Below are positions 1 to 6,305 of a stretch of DNA of 9,611 nucleotides, piece after piece. Each line of letters opens with the position of its first letter. The first letter of the stretch is position 1. This stretch comes from an uncultured Lachnospiraceae bacterium (GTDB taxonomy: Bacteria; Bacillota; Clostridia; Lachnospirales; Lachnospiraceae): the NCBI GenBank assembly GCA_902783735.1, contig CACZSE010000279.1, positions 1-9,611 on the forward strand. The letters run 5' to 3'. Position numbers and translations under genes: made by a program. The notes beneath the pieces were generated by a model that saw only the letters and a program-made list of their open reading frames with translations, had not been told where the DNA came from and did not search any database.

Positions 1-81
1 CCGCTACGAGCAAAATCCAAGCGCGAGCGTGTCTGAGGAGGATATATATGGCGTATGCGGCCGTTATAAAACGTGTCAGAG

Positions 82-1086
82 TTATTTTGCTTTCTTTAAA
101 GAATAGATTCCAAAACCGGAATTGTTCTGATCGAGCATCCAGTAGTAGCCGTCATCACTGCTGTCGGTACTGTGATCGTTGTCCTCACCCTTTTTGAGAA
201 CGGGTTTTTTACCTGTTGTATTTACAACATTTTCCTCACAGTAGTCGAACTTGCCATCTGTTGCATTGGCATACCAGTCGTAACTGGTGCCCTTTTCATC
301 CATTGTCATGATATAGAGTTCGCCGTTATAGTAGCCGTTCTTGAATCCGCCTATCACATTTGCGATACTCATCTCACCGGTTATCTTTGTACTGTCGTAG
401 GTATAATGCTCCTGTCCGTTTCCGTTCGGAAGATCGTTTTTAAACTGTCCGTTGTACTGATGTTCCAAAACGCCTGTGTAATCTCCCACCTTTGCGGGAC
501 CGTCCGGATAGATCCTTAACCACATGCCGCTCCCGCTTCTTAAACCCTTGTTCCATTCACCGAAGTAATAGGTGTTGTCAGCATAGATCGCGAGGCCTTT
601 ACCGTTTGGAAGCCCCGAAGTATCGGTCTCACCGTAATAATAGTATCTGTCGGTCCCGGCAAGCTCCTTAGTGAGCATCTTTACCCTCTCAAGGCGTATG
701 ATATCGCCTACGGCTTCGAGCTGATATTCATCCCAATAGCCGTAAAGCTCAGCCATCTGCGTATCGTAGTTTCTTACTTCCTTTAAAGTCGATCTCGTGT
801 AGAAGGATGATTCTTCTTTTGCCGACTTCAATGTATCCGGTGATGGCTCTGCCGTTTTTGTGGGTTCATCGTTCTTTTGAGGAAGGGAAACATCCTCTTT
901 CAATCTCTCAACTTCGGGAACCGCATTATCACTTTCCACAAGTTTTACCTGTTCTTTTTCAGGTTTGATCTTTACAAGCGAATTTGAACTGTCATCTATA
1001 TTGAGCAACAGGCATATCGCCACGATCGCCAATACTACGATAGTGGCTATACCACCGTATGCTATTATCTTATCCTGTTTATTCAC
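82..1086 (-). CDS. Membrane-anchored MORN-repeat protein, function unknown
   Basis: The 334-residue product has a short basic N-terminus (NKQDK), one hydrophobic segment at about residues 7-28, then a hydrophilic linker rich in Lys, Glu, Ser and Pro (about 30-100). This predicts a signal anchor with most of the protein outside the membrane. The C-terminal half carries MORN-type repeats (Y-x-G-x-x-x-x-G-x-x-x-G-x-G-x): about 149-171 (YYGE...GLPNGKGLAIY), 172-194 (YFGEWNKGLRSGSGMW), 211-230 (YNGQFKNDLPNGNGQEHY) and a weaker one at 235-258. In general MORN repeats act in protein or membrane contacts; no catalytic motif is visible. The start is GTG; no ATG lies in frame nearby and the hydrophobic segment follows directly. 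AGGAG lies 10 bases upstream. It stands alone, divergent from tRNA-Pro. The MORN and anchor assignments are firm, but the role is unknown. Confidence 0.85.
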   Translation of the reverse strand: MNKQDKIIAYGGIATIVVLAIVAICLLLNIDDSSNSLVKIKPEKEQVKLVESDNAVPEVERLKEDVSLPQKNDEPTKTAEPSPDTLKSAKEESSFYTRSTLKEVRNYDTQMAELYGYWDEYQLEAVGDIIRLERVKMLTKELAGTDRYYYYGETDTSGLPNGKGLAIYADNTYYFGEWNKGLRSGSGMWLRIYPDGPAKVGDYTGVLEHQYNGQFKNDLPNGNGQEHYTYDSTKITGEMSIANVIGGFKNGYYNGELYIMTMDEKGTSYDWYANATDGKFDYCEENVVNTTGKKPVLKKGEDNDHSTDSSDDGYYWMLDQNNSGFGIYSLKKAK

Positions 1087-1096
1087 TTACCTGACG

Positions 1097-1101
1097 CTCC
1101 T
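1097..1101 (-). promoter_or_regulatory. Ribosome binding site supporting a GTG start
   Basis: Reading the minus strand, AGGAG lies 10 bases before the GTG at 1086-1084. It supports the GTG as the start of the MORN protein, since no ATG is available before the hydrophobic segment. The spacing is slightly long, so translation may be modest. Confidence 0.55.
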
Positions 1102-1146
1102 GTCCTGTTACAATGCATATGTATTTTTGTTCGAGTTTACTATTGT

Positions 1147-1175
1147 ATTATATAGTAATGCAGCCGTTTAGAAAA
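1147..1175 (-). promoter_or_regulatory. Possible promoter of the MORN gene
   Basis: On the minus strand a perfect TATAAT (1152-1147) is preceded, after 17 bases, by TTTTCT (1175-1170), a poor -35 match. It lies about 60 bases upstream of the GTG start. The -10 is convincing, the -35 is not, so this promoter may be weak or activator-dependent. Confidence 0.4.
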
Positions 1176-1209
1176 TGAAGAAAAATTTAATTTTTTATTA
1201 AAATAGCAC

Positions 1210-1238
1210 TTGACATGGCCGCGTTATCGTAATATTAT
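1210..1238 (+). promoter_or_regulatory. Sigma-A type promoter of tRNA-Pro
   Basis: A perfect TTGACA (1210-1215), a 17-base spacer and TATTAT (1233-1238) form a strong vegetative promoter. It would start transcription near 1245, about 19 bases before the mature tRNA. The short leader holds a repeated AGTACG (1244-1249 and 1255-1260). The same TTGACA-17-TATTAT arrangement is found upstream of the GGDEF-EAL gene. Confidence 0.85.
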
Positions 1239-1263
1239 ACTCTAGTACGTTTTGAGTACGCCT

Positions 1264-1336
1264 CGGGATGTGGCTCAGGTGGTAGAGCGCCTCGTTAGGG
1301 ACGAGGAGGTCGCAAGTTCAAGTCTTGTCATTCCGA
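1264..1336 (+). tRNA. tRNA-Pro, anticodon AGG
   Basis: A full cloverleaf can be folded by eye. The acceptor stem is CGGGATG (1264-1270) with CATTCCG (1329-1335), with one G-U pair. The D arm is 1273-1288 (GCTC/GAGC). The anticodon arm is CCTCG/CGAGG (1290-1306) with loop TTAGGGA, giving anticodon AGG at 1297-1299. The T arm is 1312-1328 with loop TTCAAGT. The C1-G72 pair, A73 discriminator, G35-G36 and G37 are typical of bacterial tRNA-Pro. CCA is not encoded and must be added after transcription. The A at position 34 is unusual in bacteria, where A34 is mainly found in tRNA-Arg(ACG). It is transcribed alone from its own promoter and ends at the hairpin just downstream. Confidence 0.92.
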
Positions 1337-1338
1337 TA

Positions 1339-1371
1339 AAAAAAGGATTCCTTTTCAGGAATCCTTTTTTA
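1339..1371. terminator. Bidirectional intrinsic terminator
   Basis: The perfect 7-base stem GGATTCC (1345-1351) / GGAATCC (1358-1364) has a 6-base loop. It is flanked by an A run on the left and a T run on the right (1365-1370). On the plus strand the T run follows the stem and ends the tRNA-Pro transcript. On the minus strand the A run reads as a T run and ends the convergent GGDEF-EAL gene, whose stop is at 1377. Confidence 0.9.
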
Positions 1372-1376
1372 TTGTT

Positions 1377-3134
1377 CTATATTGACAGATTTAAGACCGA
1401 AGCAACACTTCTTGTCACATCATCGACTACAGCAAAGAATACTCTGTGGTCCTCATTCTTCTCAAGCAGCCTGATCTTGAAATCCGCCCAGATGACCTGC
1501 CCGTCAAGTTCAAGTCTGCATATGCTCTTTCCGATGGAATGATAATCATTGATCTCATCGAACATCTCAAAGAAACGTTTTCTGTCATCATTATTTACGA
1601 TCGTATCGAAGGTAAACGGTTTGTTGAAAAACCTCTCTCTTCCTCCGATTATCTCATACAGACTGTCACTTGCTCTTATTACACCAAGCTCATCGCCCAC
1701 TCCTCTGTCAAAAAGGATATGACAGGTGTTCATCTCAAGGATCGGTTCACAGTCAGAGCCAACGTTTTCCCACCACTCATCGGGATTTATGACTACTTCA
1801 TCAAAAGGTCTTTCAGTCTCAAGCTTTACGCGAGTGCTCTTGGTCTTTATATATTTTACAAATTCGCTTTCAGGCATTGGACGGGCATAATAGAACCCCT
1901 GAACCATGGTACAGCCAAGGCTCTTTAAATGATCGACCTGTTCAATGGTCTCAACGCCCTCTACTATGGCAGGGATGCCCAACCATTTTGCCATATGTAT
2001 AACGGCTGCAAGTATCCTCTTTGCTTTCCCCGAATTGTCTTCATTTGTCTTGCTTAAGAATTTAAGATCGATCTTGAGTCCGTCTACCGGCACATCCTTT
2101 AAAACGTTCAGGGCAGAATATCCGCTTCCGAAGTCATCCATATCGATCTCCATGCCATGCTCATGGAACTTGTCCATGATGCCTAACATCTGCTGCGTAC
2201 TCTCGGTGTAAGCACTTTCGGTAAATTCCAGCTTCAACATCTTCGGATCGATGGCATACTTTCTTGTAAGACCGACCAATGTATCCACGAGATGAGGATT
2301 GTAAAGATCCACCTGTGAAACATTGACGCTTATCGGCGGAACTTCAATACCCTTTTCCTGGTTTTCTTTTATGAATCTGCATGTTTCTTCCCATACATAG
2401 GCATCCAGCTTCATGATAAAGCCGTTTTCTTCGAATAAAGGAATAAATTTATCGGGAGATACGACACCCTTTTCAGGCGTGATCCATCTGACAAGAGCTT
2501 CAGCGCCCACAACTCTCTCATCATCAAGACTGTGCTTGGGCTGGAAATAGATCTTAAACTCATTGTTGATAAGTGCGGCATTCATCTTTGCCGTGATCTC
2601 TGTTTCTTCTACCGCCTTATCTCTCATGCTCTCGGTAAAATATCCGACATGCTGTATATAATTGCCCTTTACGCTTCTAAGGGCCAGGTTTGCCCTTTCG
2701 CACATGCTTAAGATGGAAAGTCTTTTGTCACATACAACATAAACGCCAAATGACATCAGAAGATCGACACTCAGATTGGAACTGAGCTGCTTGAGGTTAT
2801 CTTCGATGCCATTTATATAAGTTTCCAGATTTTCTTTGTCATAAGGGCATGCAAAAGCAAAGGTATCGGACTGGACTCTGCAGACCAGACTAAGCTCTAC
2901 TTCATTGAATATCTCGAGCAAAACCTTGGCAATTGTTTTAAGGACTCGGTCACCTTCACCCAGTCCGTACATATCGTTGATCATTGATAAACGATTTACT
3001 TCAAATTCAACAATACAAAAATCTGTTTCGGGATTCTCCCGAAACATACTCCCTGCGTGTTCAATAAAATAATCTTTGGTATAGATCCTGGTCAAAGCGT
3101 CCAGATGCTTATCTTCCGTGACTGCTGCAAACAT
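1377..3134 (-). CDS. Cytosolic c-di-GMP phosphodiesterase: degenerate GGDEF, EAL, PAS-like
   Basis: The 585-residue soluble protein has no signal peptide or membrane segment. Residues about 8-165 form a GGDEF fold whose signature is degenerate: the GGDEF position reads QSDTF (88-92), and no RxxD inhibitory site is seen before it, so cyclase activity is unlikely. Residues about 180-430 form an EAL domain with its catalytic set intact: EALVR (212-216), N271, E303 in LEFTES, D333-D334 in DDFGSGYS, K354, E392 in EGVET and Q412. This predicts hydrolysis of c-di-GMP to pGpG, with the GGDEF part as a possible GTP-binding regulator. Residues about 455-580 resemble a PAS fold (DDRKRF, a QVIWADFKIRL-type strand, and a DVTR end). 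A C-terminal PAS is a less common order. The ATG is supported by GAGGGA 6 bases upstream. It has its own promoter and shares a terminator with tRNA-Pro. Confidence 0.9.
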   Translation of the reverse strand: MFAAVTEDKHLDALTRIYTKDYFIEHAGSMFRENPETDFCIVEFEVNRLSMINDMYGLGEGDRVLKTIAKVLLEIFNEVELSLVCRVQSDTFAFACPYDKENLETYINGIEDNLKQLSSNLSVDLLMSFGVYVVCDKRLSILSMCERANLALRSVKGNYIQHVGYFTESMRDKAVEETEITAKMNAALINNEFKIYFQPKHSLDDERVVGAEALVRWITPEKGVVSPDKFIPLFEENGFIMKLDAYVWEETCRFIKENQEKGIEVPPISVNVSQVDLYNPHLVDTLVGLTRKYAIDPKMLKLEFTESAYTESTQQMLGIMDKFHEHGMEIDMDDFGSGYSALNVLKDVPVDGLKIDLKFLSKTNEDNSGKAKRILAAVIHMAKWLGIPAIVEGVETIEQVDHLKSLGCTMVQGFYYARPMPESEFVKYIKTKSTRVKLETERPFDEVVINPDEWWENVGSDCEPILEMNTCHILFDRGVGDELGVIRASDSLYEIIGGRERFFNKPFTFDTIVNNDDRKRFFEMFDEINDYHSIGKSICRLELDGQVIWADFKIRLLEKNEDHRVFFAVVDDVTRSVASVLNLSI

Positions 3135-3193
3135 ACTCTTTCCCTCATATAGCGTCGATTATTTATTCACACCCAAAATATTCCCTCAACTAT

Positions 3194-3222
3194 ATAATAC
3201 AAAATGCACCAAAAACTGTCAA
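3194..3222 (-). promoter_or_regulatory. Sigma-A type promoter of the GGDEF-EAL gene
   Basis: On the minus strand TTGACA (3222-3217), a 17-base spacer and TATTAT (3199-3194) lie about 60 bases upstream of the ATG. Both boxes and the spacing are near ideal. The promoter lies inside a long inverted repeat (3201-3248), so it may be controlled by a protein that binds the dyad, or by read-through from the operon upstream. Confidence 0.8.
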
Positions 3223-3248
3223 GTGATATAAAAGTTTTGGCGCATTTT
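3201..3248. terminator. Long imperfect dyad after the AICAR formyltransferase gene: candidate terminator or operator
   Basis: The arms 3201-3217 (AAAATGCACCAAAAACT) and 3233-3248 (AGTTTTGGCGCATTTT) are complementary apart from one mismatch and one extra base, around a 15-base loop. On the minus strand it lies 44 bases after the AICAR formyltransferase stop, and the second arm ends in TTTT then GTATT. That fits a weak intrinsic terminator for the operon. The promoter of the next gene overlaps it: the -35 is mostly in the loop and the 3' arm forms the spacer. It could instead be a protein-binding operator. Confidence 0.5.
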
Positions 3249-3292
3249 GACTAAATATGTTACTTTAGTACTATATGATTTGTATGATTTTA

Positions 3293-4471
3293 TCAATGAT
3301 GGAACAGTCTTACCCCGTTACATACCATTGCCATGCCGTATTTATCGGCACATTCGATAACAAGATCGTCTCTTACGGAGCCGCCCGGCTGAACAATATA
3401 TTTCACTCCGCTCTTCTTTGCTCTCTCTATATTGTCCGAGAAAGGGAAGAATGCATCCGAACCGAGTGAAGCTCCGTCCATCTGTGAAAGCCATGCAGCT
3501 TTTTCTTCTCTTGTGAACACTTCGGGCTTAACCTTGAATATCTTCTGCCATGCACCCTCTGCAAGCACATCCATGTACTCATCACCGATATAATTGTCGA
3601 TGGCATTGTCACGGTTTGCTCTTCCGAGATCATCGACAAACTGAAGTTCAAGAACCTTAGGACACTGTCTTAATAACCAGTTGTCAGCCTTCTGTCCGGC
3701 AAGTCTCGTACAGTGAACTCTTGACTGCTGACCTGCTCCTATGCCTATTGCCTGTCCGTCCTTTACATAGCATACGGAATTTGACTGTGTATACTTTAAT
3801 GTGATAAGCGCGATCTTAAGATCTATCTTTGCGCTTTCGGGGATCTCTTTATTCTTTGTGACCACATTCTCAAGTAACGAATCGTCGATCTTTACTTCAT
3901 TTCTTCCCTGTTCAAAGGTGATACCGAATACGTCCTTATGCTCAATGGGTTCGGGCTTATATGAAGGATCGATCTTTATAACGTTATAATTTCCGTTCTT
4001 TTTAGCCTTAAGGATCTCAAGTGCCTCGGGCTCAAATCCGGGTGCGATGACACCGTCCGAAACCTCTCTCTTGATGATCTTTGCCGTAGATACGTCACAT
4101 ACATCGGAAAGCGCTATAAAATCTCCGAAGCTGCTCATTCTGTCAGCTCCTCTTGCTCTTGCATATGCACATGCCAGCGGACTGAGTTCTCCGAGGTCGT
4201 CTACCCAGTATATCTTTGCAAGTACATCACTTAACGGAAGTCCGACTGCGGCACCTGCCGGAGAAACATGCTTAAATGATGTGGCTGCCGGAAGTCCTGT
4301 AGCCTCTTTAAGTTCCTTAACAAGCTGCCATCCGTTAAACGCATCCAAAAAGTTGATATAACCCGGTCTTCCGTTCAATACCTCAATGGGAAGCTCTCCG
4401 CCGTTTGCGGCATATATCCTTGCAGGCTTCTGATTCGGATTACATCCGTACTTAAGTTCAAATTCTTTCAT
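3293..4471 (-). CDS. Stand-alone AICAR formyltransferase (PurH C-terminal domain only)
   Basis: The 392-residue protein matches the AICAR transformylase domain of PurH, which transfers a formyl group from 10-formyltetrahydrofolate to AICAR to give FAICAR, the next-to-last step of IMP synthesis. Family signatures are clear: YGCNPNQKPARIY near the N-terminus, the catalytic Lys-His pair in SFKHVSPAG (K67, H68), KYTQSNSVCY (226-235), GIGAGQQSRVHCTRLAG (243-259), and the C-terminal GASLGSDAFFPFSDNIE and VCNGVRLFHH blocks. The N-terminal IMP cyclohydrolase (MGS-like) domain of ordinary PurH, which is about 510-525 residues, is absent. This is not a truncation, because the ORF begins exactly at the domain start with ATG and an AAAGGA site. 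It lies 37 bases after the PurO-type gene, which supplies the missing activity. It is the last gene of the cluster. Confidence 0.93.
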   Translation of the reverse strand: MKEFELKYGCNPNQKPARIYAANGGELPIEVLNGRPGYINFLDAFNGWQLVKELKEATGLPAATSFKHVSPAGAAVGLPLSDVLAKIYWVDDLGELSPLACAYARARGADRMSSFGDFIALSDVCDVSTAKIIKREVSDGVIAPGFEPEALEILKAKKNGNYNVIKIDPSYKPEPIEHKDVFGITFEQGRNEVKIDDSLLENVVTKNKEIPESAKIDLKIALITLKYTQSNSVCYVKDGQAIGIGAGQQSRVHCTRLAGQKADNWLLRQCPKVLELQFVDDLGRANRDNAIDNYIGDEYMDVLAEGAWQKIFKVKPEVFTREEKAAWLSQMDGASLGSDAFFPFSDNIERAKKSGVKYIVQPGGSVRDDLVIECADKYGMAMVCNGVRLFHH

Positions 4472-4508
4472 TCGTAAAATCCTTTCACTGACCTGATGTG
4501 TCAGGCTA

Positions 4509-5222
4509 TTATTTATTCTTATTTATGATACGTGTTTCATATTTGCCTGTTGCTATATCGATATATCTTACAAACAAAGAAACCTTGTTATCTTCATTGA
4601 GACTGTTCCAGAGCATATCGGTAAACGCGTCTATATCCTTGTCGATCTTTACCCACTTGGGCTCACCCTCAAAGCTAGGAAGCGGATCCCCGTCCTGCAT
4701 GTAGGTATGGATAAAATGGCCTTCACCGGCTACAGGATCTGTGTATGCAAATGTATATCTGTTGCATGCATCGGGATTGCCGTTGTTACTCTTAAGTATG
4801 CTCATGGCATAATTGTAGGTTCCGTTTTCAATGTGCATTATGCCTGAAATACGGGGAGTATAGTTCGGTCCGTCGGGTTCAAACTCTCTGCTTCTTAAGC
4901 TCTGTTCAAAAGTAAGCTGCTTGTCCATGCCTTCATAGATGGTATCAGTCTGATCGCCGTTTGTAACGATGGTCTTGTTGCCAAGTACTCTTACGGGTGC
5001 ATAAATGATAAGCGAAGGGTCACTAAGCTTGCTCGGATCAAAAGCCTGAGTACGGATACCCTCTCCGTCCTCTACAAACACCCTGTTACGGCTGTTTACA
5101 CTTCTGCCCATGATAAAATATGCTGTTACGGCATATTTCGAATCGGCTGATTTTCCGATGACTATACCTCTGCCGGGGTATGCATTTTGTGAAAGCTCAT
5201 TTGCAAGATCTCTCATTTCCAT
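4509..5222 (-). CDS. purO: IMP cyclohydrolase, PurO type
   Basis: The 237-residue protein resembles the archaeal-type IMP cyclohydrolase (PurO, IMP_cyclohyd family). This family closes the ring of FAICAR to give IMP and is unrelated to the N-terminal domain of PurH. Supporting features are the N-terminal PGRGIVIGKSADSKYAV (16-32), then AYFIMGRSVNSRNRVF (34-49), matching the family's conserved Gly-Arg and Ser-Arg-Asn-Arg region, and a length close to family size. No signal peptide or membrane segment is seen, so it is cytosolic. AAGGAG lies 9 bases upstream of the first ATG; a second ATG two codons later could also be used. The product of the next gene, 37 bases downstream, makes its substrate FAICAR, so the two genes together replace bifunctional PurH. 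This context strongly supports the assignment. Confidence 0.88.
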   Translation of the reverse strand: MEMRDLANELSQNAYPGRGIVIGKSADSKYAVTAYFIMGRSVNSRNRVFVEDGEGIRTQAFDPSKLSDPSLIIYAPVRVLGNKTIVTNGDQTDTIYEGMDKQLTFEQSLRSREFEPDGPNYTPRISGIMHIENGTYNYAMSILKSNNGNPDACNRYTFAYTDPVAGEGHFIHTYMQDGDPLPSFEGEPKWVKIDKDIDAFTDMLWNSLNEDNKVSLFVRYIDIATGKYETRIINKNK

Positions 5223-5246
5223 GAATGTGGTCTCCTTTATGAATGG

Positions 5247-5261
5247 TTTACATAATGTAAA
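5247..5261. promoter_or_regulatory. Perfect palindrome upstream of purO
   Basis: TTTACATAATGTAAA is a perfect 7+1+7 palindrome in the 55-base gap between the SseB-like gene and purO, about 10 bases before the purO ribosome binding site. ACCGGT, another palindrome, lies beside it within 5268-5274. It could be a protein-binding site or a small mRNA hairpin. No convincing promoter was seen with it. Confidence 0.35.
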
Positions 5262-5277
5262 ATTGTTAACCGGTAAT

Positions 5278-6285
5278 TTAGTGAAGCATCTTATCCAGCG
5301 TCTGTCTCATGGCCGCGGTAGATGTAAGATGCATGCTTCCGGGTCCGCTTGTAACGATCGCATAGTTTACATCGGCTGCTTCCAACTGACGGACAAATCC
5401 CTCAAGGGAGATCTCCTTATATCTGTACTCTCCCATGTACTGGAATCTGTTGGTATAGAGTAAATATGCAGCCTGATTGTGATTTACAAACATCTCTTCA
5501 CCGTCAAGCAAAGTATATGTCACCTTCTTATCAAGCTTCTGTATGATGACACCGTCCAACACCGAATACATAGCCATGAGTATATCGGCTCTTTCCTTGT
5601 TTCCGTCCGCACTTGCTCTCGGAAGATATGTCTTCTTTATGATCTCCGAGAGATAGCAAAGCTCACTTAACGGAAACTCTTTTATGACATCAAAGTATTT
5701 CTTTACATCGTCATATTCGGTAAGCGGTATTGCATCAAGTTCTTTTTTTCTCTCATCGGTAACAAAGTAAGGATCTTTGAATTTGTGGATCGGCATGGGG
5801 TTGAAATTGATCGGTATCTTTTTATCATCACGCTTTTCCATCTCCTCCTTCATCTTGTTACTCATGATAAGAGTGATCTTTGAAAGATCGAATCCGAAGA
5901 CTTTCTGAAGCCATGGTATGGTGGTACCGAGAGCGATATTGGGATGCCCCGGATTGAAATCAACATACATGATACCCAGATGCGCTGCTATGGCGCACAT
6001 TGTCTCGAAACTGTTAAGCTTCTCACCCGGCGCAAGCTTTGCAAGCGGATATACGCCGTCAAGTATCTCAAAGTCGTTTTCTTCTACAAATTCCTTTGCA
6101 TATTCATATGTAGAGAAGAAATAGAGTCCCTTTCCTTTTCCGTCCAGTTCCGCAACATAAGGATAGCTGAATCCCTTTATCATGTTCGCACCCACAGTGG
6201 AAAGAAGCACATACATGGTGTTGGATACAAATTCCTTTACAACACCCTGCGCCATCTCTTCGCTAAGTTCGTTTTTATTTCCCAT
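5278..6285 (-). CDS. Conserved hypothetical protein, possibly SseB-like
   Basis: The 335-residue soluble protein is not firmly recognised. Residues about 43-120 resemble an SseB N-terminal-type domain: a strand then GLYFFSTYEYAKEFVEE (53-69), a YPLAKL strand (79-84), a helix, and IMYVDFNPGHPN (105-116), like the family's conserved 'NPG' strand. Residues about 263-320 may repeat this plan (MFVNHNQAAYLLY, then YKEISLEGFVRQLE, then NYAIVTSGPG), which suggests two related halves joined by a charged middle. No catalytic motif is seen. The ATG is preceded by AAGGA at 7 bases. It lies 20 bases after the GTPase-nuclease fusion and 55 bases before purO, so it is probably co-transcribed; context alone does not give a function. 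The SseB link is tentative, from eye alignment only. Confidence 0.6.
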   Translation of the reverse strand: MGNKNELSEEMAQGVVKEFVSNTMYVLLSTVGANMIKGFSYPYVAELDGKGKGLYFFSTYEYAKEFVEENDFEILDGVYPLAKLAPGEKLNSFETMCAIAAHLGIMYVDFNPGHPNIALGTTIPWLQKVFGFDLSKITLIMSNKMKEEMEKRDDKKIPINFNPMPIHKFKDPYFVTDERKKELDAIPLTEYDDVKKYFDVIKEFPLSELCYLSEIIKKTYLPRASADGNKERADILMAMYSVLDGVIIQKLDKKVTYTLLDGEEMFVNHNQAAYLLYTNRFQYMGEYRYKEISLEGFVRQLEAADVNYAIVTSGPGSMHLTSTAAMRQTLDKMLH

Positions 6286-6305
6286 TGGTCTTTCCTTCCG
6301 TTAAA

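Noticed and set aside
1252..1542. Plus-strand ORF of 96 codons beginning in the tRNA leader
   Set aside because: It reads through the tRNA-Pro gene, the terminator hairpin and the end of the GGDEF-EAL gene, so it cannot be a real protein gene.
1446..1928. Plus-strand ORF of 160 codons opposite the PAS/EAL region
   Set aside because: It is a shadow of the GGDEF-EAL gene; the minus-strand frame has intact catalytic motifs throughout.
3293..4471. Truncated or broken purH
   Set aside because: The ORF starts at the formyltransferase domain boundary with a good ribosome binding site, all formyltransferase motifs are intact, and PurO is encoded next door, so it is a natural single-domain enzyme.
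4492..4505. Small hairpin CCTGA-TGTG-TCAGG between purO and the AICAR formyltransferase gene
   Set aside because: The stem is only five pairs with no T run, in a 37-base gap; it is not convincing as a terminator and may be chance.
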